Assembly: GCF_032854445.1 (NCBI RefSeq) | Contig: NC_088303.1 | Coordinates: forward strand, 6,705,501-6,769,500 | Length of the DNA stretch: 64,000 nucleotides | DNA from: Liolophura sinensis | Taxonomy: Eukaryota; Mollusca; Polyplacophora; Chitonida; Chitonidae | Reading direction: 5' to 3' | In this document: one piece after another, positions 1 through 10,604 of the stretch | Layout of the letters: each line of letters starts with the position of its first letter | Position numbering within the stretch: position 1 is the stretch's first letter | Translations under genes and position numbers: made by a program | Notes under the pieces: model-generated | What the model saw: only the letters and a program-made list of their open reading frames with translations | Databases searched by the model: none | Told to the model about the DNA's origin: nothing

Positions 1-530
1 ATACTTGAATAGATGGCCTAAATGAGCAAACCCCACCACGAGCTCCTCTCTCTCCCGCCAGGTGAAAAAGGTCATGCCTGAGACACGTACTACTCTATTG
101 ACCCATGAACCACCGCCTCAAAACGTTGTCTCTCAAATGAAATTTCAGAAATAACATTTATTCTCTAAAGAATGGTATTACGGGGAAATTTTGAGAACAC
201 GCCGAGCCAAGACGTGACCAAACTGATTGATCGGACCGGGCCCATCCGACCTCCCGTCTCTCTCCAATTAAGGGGCCAAAGTAGCTTGTTGGGCGTGAGG
301 ATCTCGTAAGATCAACAGATTCTCCGCCACCAGGATTCCTTCCTCGGAGATTACGGGTCCCCACCCACAGCAAACAGGTCGCTTCAAGGCTGCCTCTCAA
401 ATAACTGAGAAGATGTGAGCCTATTACAGGACGCACACGGGAGAGCTCTAGGTTAGTCATCGTCTACGACAAGCTTGCCTAGAAGGCTCAGGTCCTATTC
501 TTGTCACCCCGCGGACCCTACGGGGATGCT
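1..530 (-). mobile_element. LINE 5' untranslated region fragment, cut by window edge
   Basis: This block is the same sequence as the 5' leader found in front of ORF1 in the LINE copies ending at 22650 and 40844 and starting at 34490 and 51541. Its 5' terminus lies near 530, where a short GC-rich stretch (ccccgcggaccctacgggg) occurs; ORF1 would lie to the left, outside the window. The block contains the shared string ggagagctctaggttagtc near 441-460. The 100-codon reading frame on the minus strand at 158-460 arises inside this repeat and is not counted as a gene. Confidence 0.8.
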
Positions 531-2279
531 TTTGTTTGATAAAGGTACCTAAAACTTCACCTTTAGATTCAAAGTGAGAAATATCTAAGCAAAACGGGCG
601 CGGACAAGCTCTGTCCGTGTGTTATTACACGTGTTGACATTTGACTAGCTAAATCATACAACTCAACCATACCGGAGGTTACACTGATACAAAACATTAA
701 TCCATCATTTTGTCCACCAAGCCTGTCAGAACCAAAAATTCAATCAATAATCTATATGTACATGTATAGGTTGTTCGGGAAATGTGAAATTAGTAGAAAT
801 CAAAGTAGTAAAAAATCTTCTGTGTTTGCTTAATCAATCGTGTTCATTCATTTGTTAATCCATCATTCTGGAAGCGGACGGAGGAACATTTCTTTTGCTC
901 AGTTTGACATGTGCAATATAGCGATAAATCAAACTTTCACTGTAGAGAAGATATTAGAAAAACTGGAAGAAGTTTAAAGTTCAGTCGTGCTTGTTAATTT
1001 AAAGGATGAATTGTGGTAAAGCCAGATAAGATGATGACTTTAAATCACGAGCACATGGAAGGCGTTTGCGTTGCTTTTATATAAATATTTATTAAATCTG
1101 ATGACGCACAACATTTGAGTTTTACACCTGTCAGGTCTCATGCGCTCGAGTTAACACCGCTGAAGTGATTTTAATACTAAACCCTACCTTATCCGTCATT
1201 AAGTTTAAATGAATTTACAAGACCAGTCAGAATACATCTCCCACGTGAGGGTACTTGGCATAAACGTAAATTTCTGCGGATATATGCGCGTGTAACCAGT
1301 TGCCACACTATCCTCAGCTCCGTTTTTCACTCTCCACTCTGTAGTGTTTCATATTCATCCAAACCAGTCCAAACCTCGATTAGCGAAAATTCCAGCTTTC
1401 TGACATTAATGGCAGCATGTGGTCGACAGAGCTCTGTTCTTTGTAGGTCATTAGTCTTTCGTCATTGTTGTATCCACAATCATGGATACGGGCTAAATGT
1501 GTGCGTGCTGTTTGATACTAGCCTTTCCTTTCAACAGGTCATAGATTTCTTCCATGCTCTAAAGTTTCTGCATTTCACGATTCGACGAATCCTGTTTTTG
1601 CATTGGTCTCGTCTGTGCATGTCACATGTAATTACCAAGCTTATTTAGCCACACCAGATTTAAACAGAAGCTCCAGAAAAACTTGCTTTGTGCATTTCTG
1701 CATTTACTTCAAATACACAAGACTTCTTTTCATAAATACTAATATTGTTTACCGCATAAGTCACACGTCATTCAGCACACATGCCCGTTGACTGCCTTGT
1801 AAGACGCGTATATTGCTACGCGGCAATTGTACTCTAATTTAGTTTTCTCCTCATGTCACTCTCTGGATTCTAATCTCATAGTTGACAACTCTCGTAGCCC
1901 TGAACAGTAGCCCTGGGAGTAATCTGTAGGATACAACTAAATTTAATCAAGCTGCTCGACCAGTCGACCAACAAACTACATCTAAGGTGTCCTGACAGAC
2001 CTAAAATGAACTTATCACGAAAAATTACAAACATTATAGGCCTACGATGAAGATGAAGCCAGTAATTTTTTTTAAATTGTCCGGAAAATGAAGGAAACCT
2101 GTCTCTGTTTGCATAATTAGACAGAAGCCAGCCCATTTCCCTCAGTGCATTAATAATCTACGTGTAGATGCCACACATTTCACTTTTCCAATAAAAAATC
2201 GTACTATATTACTTTCTTGCTGGTACAAAGTTAGGGTCGGTCTGTCCACATTTATCTATTTTAACCATTCAACTATTCT
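531..2279. other. Intergenic, nothing recognised
   Basis: AT-rich sequence with only short reading frames. I see no domain, RNA gene, terminal repeat or match to the repeats found elsewhere in this window. Confidence 0.5.
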
Positions 2280-2470
2280 AGTTTTTTAAACACCTATCCC
2301 TGTAATCGAGTCGATTTTCAGCTGGTGCCGTTGGCAGTTTGATGTACGTGGCCGATAAGTCCGGGAATATGAGTCACGGGGTGTTTAGTACAACATGTCA
2401 ACGATTGACCCCTTCGACATCACGTGCTCGTTTATTGGTATACTGAGCGACCCAGTCGCCAATAGTCCTC
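2280..2470 (+). repeat. Dispersed repeat R5, copy 1
   Basis: By eye this aligns in the same direction with 30190-30355. Shared landmarks in order are a 'taatcgagtcgat/taatcgaggcgat' block, a 'gtggccgataag/atggtcgataag' block, a 'gacatcacgtg/gacatcgcttgg' block and a 'tatactga' block. The copies are strongly diverged. Neither terminal repeats nor coding sequence are visible, so the class is unknown. Confidence 0.4.
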
Positions 2471-3062
2471 GCTCCATTTGGGGTAGCCTCAATTGGCACG
2501 ATGATCCCGCCAATAATAATGGAATAATTAAAGTAATTACTTGAGCAAAGGAATTTGTATGTTTTTTATCATGTACTATAGGATATTATAAGAGTAGTGC
2601 CTTAGGTGCCAAGTATGTAACAAAAAATATATGTGGCAAACGTTCAATTCACCCAGTATTTATGCACACGAGTGAAAGTTTCGTACACTCTAAAGCTGGG
2701 ATCCGTTTCATTGTTAGTAGTATATAATCATGGGAAGAGCGCGTCCAGTTTGGAAGGAGGAGGGATCCTCTAGGTATACCATGTGTCGTTGAGTCCGCGC
2801 TCTGTGGTGTGGTGTGGCCTTGAAGAGTTGAATTTTGAGCTGTGGCGCGTCAAAGCGGCTCAGTGTGTGGGTTGGATTGCACCTCCCCTCGGATTTCGCT
2901 GAAGTCCGCGCTGCGTCTTCCAACTGGAGACGGGTTGATCGACCAACTCTATCGCGCTAAAACTGACAAATGAGCAATGTGCAGATAAAGAAACGCAAAT
3001 GCTGGGGAAAAATCATCCCGCACTCGTTGACACTCCAATTTGGTTGACGTCCGCGTTTACGG

Positions 3063-3070
3063 GATAAATA
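3063..3070 (+). promoter_or_regulatory. Possible TATA box before the zinc-finger ORF
   Basis: The octamer gataaata lies about 130 bases before the first ATG (3192) and 180 before the ATG that directly precedes the zinc finger (3246). The GC content rises here compared with the left flank, which fits the start of a separate element. This is only a motif match. Confidence 0.2.
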
Positions 3071-3191
3071 GAAGGAGAATCCTGCCGTTACAGTTAAGCC
3101 CGTGCAATTTTCTTCGATTTACCCGCTCGCTGACGACAGAAGAAAGGGAGCATCCTCATCACAGTAGTATATAGGTCCAAGTGCTTTCTGG

Positions 3192-3560
3192 ATGAGCAGC
3201 GGCTTGAAAAGTGTTAGCAGACGGCTTCTCTCGTCAAAACAAATCATGGCCCACACATGTGCTCAATGCCAGCGCGAATTTCGTCGCCGAGATAATTTAT
3301 TGCGAAATCACAGGGAGCGTCTGACGAAGGAGAGTCTTCAGAGAGAGGTGAGCTCGGTTGCCGATCATGCGCCAGGACATTTTCCACACGGGACAGCTGT
3401 CTCATATAAACGCTTATATTTATTACCTGTGCATGCCTCGATTCTGCTGGTGGTTTTTGACCCCGAGGCGAGGCTTCTGCACAATTATACCAATAACTTT
3501 GAGTTACAACAAGGACTAACACTGGGAATAGTGGTGCACGTTCCCAGGGCGAGTCAATAA
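3192..3560 (+). pseudogene. C2H2 zinc-finger N-terminal fragment
   Basis: The frame begins at ATG 3192, with a second ATG at 3246 that is a better start for the domain. Right after it comes one C2H2 finger: residues 25-45 contain CAQC, then a Phe and a Leu at the usual spacing and one His, while the last His has been lost. After about residue 52 the sequence no longer looks like zinc-finger protein. A good splice-donor-like site (agaggtgagc) lies at about 3346-3355. The next finger-like sequence is 3.4 kb away at 6776, beyond a Penelope-like element and a MITE-like repeat. I infer that both were once the DNA-binding front part of the polymerase-carrying element that follows. It could also be an unrelated zinc-finger gene fragment. 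Confidence 0.5.
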
Positions 3561-3610
3561 ATGATTCATTTCCACTAAGACCCATTTCCACCCAAATATC
3601 GGATATATTT

Positions 3611-4227
3611 ATGAACATTAAACATGATATTTCCACCAAACCATGTTCTATCCAACTGAACGATTGTTTGATACTGAATTCCCAAACTAAACATTTAACT
3701 ATTTCCAAATGTGGACATACCAATTGTCTTACATGTCCACCATCTGATACATCCGCAACTTTTATTTCTCCACTGACTGGTAAATTTTATTCCGTTAATT
3801 TCTACGTTAACTTAAGTTGTATTCCCTCCAACTGTATTTACATGGTAACATGCAAGAAGTGTGGTCAGCAGTATGTTCGGAAGACCACCCAGAAACTACA
3901 TCTACTGGTGAACGGGCACCGTAAGTCCGTGCGCAAGAAACAATTGCTAATAGGCAAGCATTTCTGACTGGGACCATTTCAGCATTCAAATAATAGAATC
4001 GGTTTATCCATCAGCAAATGAGACAGATGTCGAATTTGAACGTAAAATCCGTGACCTTTTCTGGATGCTAGAGATTGGTTTAGCCTTTCCGTATGGGTTG
4101 AATGATAATGTTATGGGAATCGGCAACGTAACATCCAGCCGACCACATGACTACATCATAACAAATTTATTCAAATACCATAAACGTAGACCTCGCAGTC
4201 ATGGTAGGAGAAGCTCAATAGAAACAT
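3611..4227 (+). pseudogene. GIY-YIG endonuclease part of the Penelope-like element
   Basis: The nuclease nicks target DNA to start reverse transcription. The first frame (3611-3967) has a cysteine cluster at residues 34, 39 and 42 (KCGHTNCLTC), then the GIY half as CIYMVTC at residues 75-81, a KKCG turn and the YIG half as QYVR at 87-90, followed by an NGHRKS segment at 101-106. The conserved Gly of YIG is Arg at residue 90. A one-base shift near 3962 moves the remaining domain to the frame starting at 3963, where SDWDHFSIQIIE and the Tyr-Gly-Leu-Asn-Asp-Asn segment (about 4090-4110) are recognisable for this family. It ends at the TGA at 4225-4227. Confidence 0.8.
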
Positions 4228-4859
4228 GATTCACAAACACGTTACAGTTAGCTATTCAGTAGAATTGTCGTATGACACCAGTAGCATTCGTGTTCTACGC
4301 ACAGTATTATATGCACTGCCACTGAATTTGCTAAAACAGGTAGTTCAAGACGTATCCAATAACATGCACAATTTTAATGTCCCACTTCACCTTGTACGTC
4401 TGTGTCAAGACATATCGTATTTTCGATTTTATCGCCCTGTAACTATAACTGAAACAACACGATCGACTATTTCTGAAGATAAAGTATTTAGACAAAGGCC
4501 TTGATTTAATTAACCTACCACGCATCTTTAATGAACCTGATGTTCGTAGTGCTGTGCCTAATTATTTTAATATCCAAAAGCCACCTTGCATATCCTACGA
4601 GTATACAAAGCCTATCGCTTCAAACATTTTCAATTATTCCCAGGCCATCAAGGAGTTGGATTTGGCGACGTATACTTCTGGCGGCTATAACTGTGATTGT
4701 GAATCCTCAGTTTTTACCTACGACAAATGTAAACATAACCTGACCTGTAACCTTAATATTATGAAGAATCATGATCTAAGGAATCTCTTTGTGAGATGTC
4801 CTAAGTATAGAGAAAAATGTCAACATTTGATGCAACAAAAATATCATTTCGGCGCTTGA
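4226..4859 (+). pseudogene. Linker region of the Penelope-like element
   Basis: Two frames, 4226-4504 and 4554-4859, carry the stretch between nuclease and RT that I recognise from related elements in marine invertebrates. The first has HLVRLCQDISYFRFYRP near residues 60-80. The second has PPCISYEYTKPIASNIFNYS near residues 10-29, a Cys-rich turn (NCDCESS) and a segment ending in a conserved Arg-Lys-Cys pattern. They are offset by a frameshift around 4505-4540. The frame at 4531 on the same strand is a shadow of the second. No catalytic function is assigned to this part. Confidence 0.6.
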
Positions 4860-6220
4860 GAAGTGTGTTTAAAATGGTCAAAACGGGAGAAGTGGATTCT
4901 TAGGTACTTAACGATTGGCTTCTGATCTTCAAAAAGATTAGTTCAGCTATACACTTGCTGACCTTCATAGTGGATTTGTCATCACTGTAGCAGACAAGGC
5001 TCCTAATAATGTCATCTTTATTTGCAAGAATTATTATTATCGAATTCTTGTTCAAGAGCTATGCACATCTACAGCAATATCCAAGTATTGCGCTACTACT
5101 AATAAACACAAAACCTTTCTTAATGAAAGGCGCCTAAATATACCTACCCGTCATACAGAAATATCACAACTTCACTGAATTCCTAAAATGCATAAGTCCC
5201 CATACAAGGCCCGATTTTATTGCAGGTTCAAGACGTTGTACCACCAAACTCTTTTCAACCCTACTTACAAGAAGTAAAGTTCATTTTGGAATAAATATTG
5301 TTGTGCCATAACAAAAAATTCAGGTGTCAACTGCATGTAAATTCTTAACTCCAAACGTCTTACAGCAGAGCTTGATGCTCATATGCATATACTGTACAAA
5401 TACGTATCTACATGGGATTTCTCTACTCTCTATACTACAATTCCTCACAATGATCTTATTGAAAGAATATCGCCTTTAATTGTCCCGATATTTACTTAAA
5501 CAGGTCACCGTTACATTAACGTCAGAGGCAATAAGGCTTTCTTTAGTTGTACTATTTATAAAAGTTACCACTCATGGGATGCTACATTATTTATTAAATT
5601 TCTTGATTTTCTCATTAATAACATCTATGTGAAATTCAGGGATACCATCTTCCAACAGTGCATAGGTATTCCAAAGGGTATCAGTTGTGCGCCTCTTTTG
5701 GCAGACCTAAGCCGCTTTTTAAGCGAATACGACTATATGTAGAAATTACTTAAAAGTAATATCTTTAAAGCTCGATCCTTTACATTTACTAAGCGGTATA
5801 TTGATGATCTACTGGCGTTAAATAACCATCATATTGCTAAAGCGCTGAGGGAAATCTACCCGCCTTCATTGGATTTAAAGGAGACAACAGATAGTCCTGA
5901 TGGTACATCTTATTTGGATGTGTATCTGTACGAAGACGAACAAGGCCTCCTTTCACGCCGCCAAAAGGGATAATTTCAATTTTGATATTGTAAATTATCC
6001 TTATTTGGATAGCAACATACCAAAGGGTCCTGCATATGGCGTATACATATCTCGCCTTGTAGCATTTGTCAGATCTTGCGTAAATTGTGATGACTTTAAT
6101 CTACGTCACAAGTTGTTAGTTAAAAAACTAGTTTGTCAGGGATACTCTATCAACCGCCCTCATTCGAAGTTTCTCAAATTTTACAATGAGTATAAGATTT
6201 TCGTTGGCGGGTATGGATAG
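4860..6220 (+). pseudogene. Reverse transcriptase of the Penelope-like element
   Basis: The RT copies element RNA into DNA at the nicked target. Catalytic blocks are readable in one frame: DFSTLYTTIPH at 5416-5448 (motif A, including the Asp), GIPKG at 5665-5679 (the GIPMG-type motif B) followed by CAPLLADL, and RYIDD at 5794-5808 (motif C with both catalytic Asp). That frame contains a TAA near 5506 and a TAG near 5740. The C-terminal thumb part shifts to the frame 5900-6220, with NFDIVNYPYLDSNIPKGPAYGVYISRL split around 5970-6055. The final residues FYNEYK precede the stop at 6218-6220. No in-frame TGA was found in the catalytic blocks. Confidence 0.8.
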
Positions 6221-6300
6221 AGCGTTCAGAATCTCTGGCGATCTGCATTGTGATCAACCACATAGACAGTGCTGTTACCCTTATGTACATATCTATCGCC

Positions 6301-6775
6301 GACGTAATCGTCCGTTACTTTTGAATCACAATCTGTTCGGTAAAGGTCTGTAACGCTCATCATTTTCGAACTGTACCTAATACCACTTAACCTGGGGCTA
6401 GGGGCCGTAAAGGCAGTCATGCTCATTACATCTGCATGATGTCTTTCTGAACAGATGCAATCAAAGGGCGACTGAGATACCTTGTTTAATTGTTATTTGA
6501 CCTGGAACTCATTCATGGACTAGGAATTTGAACACTGATATGGAATTCGTGCCTGGAATATCCACTGTCTGCCCAGCATCATTGAAAACTGATGACCGCT
6601 TCTCCCTTGTGTGTTACCGGCTTTATTTCCTATTTGCATAATTTCTTACATACCTTTGTCCTTGGGAGCTAGTGTTAAACGTTGTTTTGGAAATGGATTT
6701 TGCGATTATCGAACGCCTTTTACGGACTGCAAATGGTATACGAATGTCGGGCATGACGCTTATATCAGGCATCAG
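6301..6775 (+). repeat. MITE-like repeat R1, copy 1
   Basis: A roughly 470-bp repeat that recurs at 14141-14495 (same direction), 22838-23297 and 45243-45705 (reverse), and in part at 55905-56054. Copy ends read gacgtaatcgtccgttac on one side and, reversed, aagcgtcaagtccgacatt on the other, a poor inverted repeat. It has no coding capacity. The small reading frames here with SVKRCFGNG-like text are an effect of the repeat, because the same text appears at 55945. Confidence 0.75.
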
Positions 6776-6955
6776 CGAACGCACAGGGGGGAGAGGTTCG
6801 AGTGCCATACATGTGCGCGGACGTTTGTCCGACCGACACACTTGGTCCAGAACCAGGGGAGGCCCGGGCAAAGAGAGCTTTACCACTCGATAAAGAGCTT
6901 TAGGCAGCGATGCCCTCCTCTTGTGCGGACGCATCGCCTAAATGAGCGATCCTAG
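6772..6955 (+). pseudogene. Second C2H2 zinc-finger fragment
   Basis: Directly after the R1 repeat the reading frame gives a clean zinc-finger signature: a HQRTHRGE linker, then CHTCARTF with Cys-x2-Cys and Phe, then Leu at the expected spacing; the first closing His is replaced by Gln and the second is lost. The linker (RTH.GE) is typical of tandem C2H2 arrays, so an upstream finger is expected. The nearest is at 3246-3320, across the two inserted elements. After about 6855 the frame becomes low-value sequence until the stop at 6953. Confidence 0.55.
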
Positions 6956-7229
6956 GGATTTTGTATATTTTTTCGGCTTTAAGGCCGTCTACATGGTTGA
7001 TAAATCCGCACAACTCTCTCCGTAAACCGGGATCGTCTTGCTTCTAGCACAGCAGGTAAAAACCTCTGAACTTCTGCTTGTTGGACTTACGCCAGGGTGT
7101 TATGAACTTTGTGTATCAGGACAGCAAACCCATACTTCTTCCGCCGGGTAAAACGTGCTCTCGGTGCATGTGCACACCGCAGTCACTATTACCACGCCAT
7201 GCTCACGGTCGGCAATGCCCCCGCATTGA

Positions 7230-7870
7230 AAACGTCTACCGGGCTTGAGTAGGGTACCACATCTGCCCTGATAACAACCCAAACTTCTGCCGGACAGGGA
7301 CGGGTTCATCGGTGCGTACGGCTGCTAACCGTAAAGTAAGACCAAATCCCAGTAGGTACACCCCAAGATATGCCGGTCGCGTACGTGTCTGTCCTTATTG
7401 GTGGAAAGTCATTCACCAACCTCGACCACCTGACAGCCCGTCTCCTATCCGGGGTCATACGTAGGGGATACACCCACACCACGTCTATACCGAGTAGGAC
7501 ACACGCTAACTATGCCATACACAACACGCCAGCAACGCCCCGCCAGCAACGCCCCGAGTCCACTGTCTAGGCCAGGTCTTGTGCAAAAGCGTGCCTTTCA
7601 CACCAGCTGTGAAAATCCCAAGTCTTACCGGCGAAACCTTTGTCATGTGTCGGGATCCCTTGCTCTGACCGGGCGCTGAAACGTCTACCAAATCTGTCCT
7701 GAGAATAACCAAAACTTCTGCCCGCCAAACGCTTTGTTCTGTGCATACGGCTGCTAACCGTAACTTAAGAACATACCACAGCAGGTTCACTCCAGCGTAT
7801 ACCGGTCGCGTACGTGGCTGTTATTATCGGTGGAAAGTCATTCACTAACCTCAACCACCTGACAGCCCTG
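7230..7870 (+). repeat. Two diverged direct copies of a ~200-bp unit, ~430 bp apart
   Basis: Copy 1 (about 7230-7440) and copy 2 (about 7665-7870) share, in order, gaaacgtctacc-like, ctgccctgataacaaccc-like, tacggctgctaaccgtaa, accggtcgcgtacgtg-like, ggtggaaagtcattcac and accacctgacagccc blocks. In one frame both give GKSFTNLxHLTA, preceded by a Cys a few residues earlier in a neighbouring frame. This resembles the second half of a C2H2 finger, so the unit may be a decayed zinc-finger repeat. The intervening 7440-7665 has no recognised content. Confidence 0.5.
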
Positions 7871-8164
7871 TCAGGATATGGAGGATCACAGAACATGTGC
7901 CATAGCGTGCCACACAACACTTCGCCTGTTCCTTGGGCTTTGCCTTTCTCCCCTCTCTTCAGATTTCTTTTTTTTTTGGCGGAGAGAGCCGTCTTTTCTC
8001 GAGGATCGTGCAGGTCGCTACATTTTTGTTTTGTTTTACCGCACGCTACAGCCTACTCAGCCTGCTCAAATATACTGTACTGCGCACACCTATACAGTTT
8101 ACCTATGCCACACAGTGCACTATACTATGCTATACTATACAGTATGATATGCCACACCTGTGTA

Positions 8165-10256
8165 TACTTCTATGAGACCCGCTGAAGCAGCAGCAGCAAC
8201 GACGACTTCCCCGGTCTTACCAGCAGATCCATCACCCACAAACGAAGCCAAATCGAGTGACTGGGTCCTAGCAAGTCCAGAGGCGGACGAAATGATGGGA
8301 AAAAAGAGAAAAATCCCAGAGAGCCACTTCTAACTCGACCTAACTACCGGCTCAGCCATCTCGGAGCCATGGACGAGTACCTGAAATCTATATATGTTGA
8401 CCAGCTCACAGCGTTCACCGTCGACTACAGCTTCGGTAACATTCTACACCACATGGAGACGCCAAAGGTGCGTTACTTTTACGCCAGCACCAATAACACC
8501 CTGATACTCGACCGCCCGTACCACAAACCCACTGATCTGGGCGCAGAAAAACGTCCGGACAGAAAATGGACCATAGCTCTCTAGACAAACGTGTTGTTTT
8601 TTATTCACAAGCTACCCGATCAGCCCATCGGTGAGGACGGGATAACGTTGCCACCCTACCTGCAGAACAACAAGGGACTGCACACGCTATTCGGAGGAGC
8701 TGGTGCACCATACATGGACCATTTATGTTTATTTCGGTATTTGGCCGTGCATCTCAATTCATCTGGAGGCGGTAGAGATGAAGCCCAGGCATTTCCACGG
8801 TGTACCTCTCAGTGCGCTGGATACATAGGACAGCCTATTCAACGTGAACATTCAAGTGTACAAACTTGTCGCCATGAACAAATTTTACTCGGCCCAACTC
8901 AAGGACACAGTGCACAGCGCTATACTAACACCATGCGGTTAAACATTCACAGTCAGCATTTCAGCTACATCATGGTCCTGGTTTGCTACACCCAATCCTA
9001 CACGTGAGAAGTGGGCCGTATGACGTTTCGTAGTGTGTATCATTTACGAGGCACAATAAGACGGACACCGACTCCGTTCCCCGCCAGTACGCGAGTGGTG
9101 TATTCCGCAATCAACACACTATTTCCGAAGTGTTGATGGACATGGGCATTTACCCCCGGGAAGACGACCACGGAATATTCCCTTACCAAGCTTGTAACGA
9201 CTTCGAAGCTTACCTGATCCCTGTGGACGAAATGAGTACCGGCTCAAAGGAATGGACGTCCCACCACATCCCCATAAGAGCCAACGTGAACTCCAACGTG
9301 CCCGACCGCGTTCAGCCGCTGTGCTTCCTCTCCACCGGTTATCTCCACGCTCTCGTCGAACGCCCGATGGCTTGCCTCAATGCAATCAGGGAGGGCAGAA
9401 GCGCCCATCTCACAAAACGTTACGCCTACATCCTAGACCAGTTGGAAGAGTGCCTAACGACACAAAACAGTATGAAATTTCTGGATATTCGAAATTACTT
9501 GGCCCCTAATTACAGTTATGACAAGATGGTTAAAGCCTACGATTGCTGCGTCTTCAAGCAAACTTTGTTATAGCTACACGGACAATGGCGAAGCACGGCA
9601 TGCGCACCGTAAAAGACTTTCTGCCGTGGTACAACAACGTGGACGTGACACCCGTCGTGGAGGCGGCGGGGAGGATGGAGGCGTTTTACCAAACCATACA
9701 TGTCGCCGTGTTCAAAAACTGCATCAGCACCCCGGGTTCACCCTCGGCTACTTCGAAATATTGAGAAGCGAGAGGGCCATTCATTACAACCTGCCGTTAC
9801 AAACAGTATGTATGGTGTACCAGTACGCCAAACTCTGTATGTTCTACTGTGATTTTATGGCCCGGTTCTTTGACAAGTCTGACTGGCAGAGCTGTAAGAC
9901 AGACACAGACTCAGCGTACATGGCGAGGTCTGGTTAAACCTGAGCTGCCGTCGGCATACGAAGCGAAGCGGGACAAGTGGTTGCCTCGACGCGACCACTA
10001 GGATTTTGATAAACGCATACTATGACGGCGGGGAGTCGACAAACTGTCCTGCAGAGGTGTTAGCGCTCGTTGTGTGGACAAGGGCGTGTATCTCTCCGTG
10101 TTGCGCAACAAAAGCGCGATTGGCGTGAACCACGATATGCATATGCGGGGGAAGAGCATGTATTCATACACGCCCCACAAATACGATTTTACTTATTTTT
10201 ACGTAAAGCGTAAAATACTACAGGACGGTGTGAGCACCACATACCTGGATATTTAA
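8165..10256 (+). pseudogene. Family B DNA polymerase of a Polinton/adintovirus-like element, broken
   Basis: This is the replicative polymerase of a large self-synthesising DNA element or endogenous virus. The N-terminal part is at 8369-8757, with an in-frame TAG at 8582-8584. A middle part at 9130-9530 contains the family-typical KFLDIRNYLAP segment. A further part at 9600-9765 has FLPWYNNVDV. The palm follows at 9740-9937 with a QYAKL helix and the catalytic DTDS (motif C) at 9902-9913. The C-terminal end at 10185-10256 terminates in a Leu-Asp-Ile before the stop. These pieces lie in different frames, with shifts near 8760-9130, 9540-9600, 9750 and after 9937, so no functional product is possible. 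Exonuclease motifs could not be placed with confidence. Protein-primed type and element class are inferred from family resemblance. Confidence 0.75.
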
Positions 10257-10389
10257 CCTGGCTATCACCGACGATTACACCATGATCTTATGATGCGTTC
10301 CCGGGAAGGCGAAATATATACAAGTCAAGCCCACTGTATGCAATCGTCATCCTTTTTCTCTTTTATTCTAAAACGTCGAACAGAAAAAT
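10257..10389. other. Spacer between polymerase remnant and small ORF
   Basis: No coding match. A short AT-rich word (aaatatata, about 10311-10319) lies some 75 bases before the small ORF and could be a promoter element; this is weak. Confidence 0.2.
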
Positions 10390-10554
10390 ATGGAAAGTTA
10401 TCACGGTCAATTGGCTGCGGTTAAGCCAAGTGGTGTGGAGGGATGGCAGTCCGTACGAATCAAAGTGTTCTCACCGGAGACAGGGTGGGTGCGGGCACGT
10501 CTTCATAGACTGCCACCCAGTGTCGCCTGGGGCATAGGCACGTATCTGTGTTGA
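10390..10554 (+). CDS. Small 54-codon ORF after the polymerase remnant
   Basis: An uninterrupted frame runs from ATG (10390-10392) to TGA (10552-10554). The start of the product reads MESYHGQLAAVKPSGVEGW and the C-terminal half is rich in Arg, Trp and Pro. It has no transmembrane stretch or zinc motif. I do not recognise a family. It sits between the + strand polymerase remnant and the - strand capsid-like remnant, in an area otherwise full of stops, so an intact frame of this composition could be a small accessory gene of the same element. A chance ORF of this length cannot be excluded. Confidence 0.35.
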   Translation: MESYHGQLAAVKPSGVEGWQSVRIKVFSPETGWVRARLHRLPPSVAWGIGTYLC

Positions 10555-10604
10555 TAATCAGGGTTCGTCAGTTAATTGGCAAGGCAGATGGTCCCCAGCC
10601 TAGA

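Larger units (their letters stand above)
3500..6225 (+). mobile_element. Penelope-like element, Naiad-type (nuclease before RT), degenerate
   Basis: A single retroelement runs left to right with the order cysteine-rich segment, GIY-YIG endonuclease, linker region, reverse transcriptase. In classical Penelope-like elements the GIY-YIG nuclease follows the RT. The reversed order seen here is the mark of the Naiad clade described in invertebrates. The coding path changes frame several times (near 3962, 4226, 4505-4531 and 5900-5970) and has in-frame TAA and TAG stops within the RT, so it is dead. The reading frame extends upstream of the ATG at 3611 to about 3496. I could not define terminal repeats or a target duplication. 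It lies between two zinc-finger fragments. Confidence 0.8.

Noticed and set aside
3244-3723. 159-codon frame on the minus strand
   Set aside because: It lies opposite the zinc-finger start and the GIY-YIG part, crosses the boundary between two different elements and has no motif; a shadow frame.
5416-5808. Idea that the Penelope-like element is of the selenoprotein type with in-frame TGA codons
   Set aside because: The in-frame stops in the RT core are TAA and TAG, so they are ordinary decay.
6611-6955. A complete zinc-finger gene from 6611
   Set aside because: Its first half comes from the R1 repeat and recurs at 55945; only the part after about 6772 is finger-like.
7814-8185. Overlapping frames of 80-123 codons
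   Set aside because: Rich in Cys, Tyr and Phe from a simple pyrimidine-rich and atac-rich stretch; no motif and no consistent frame.
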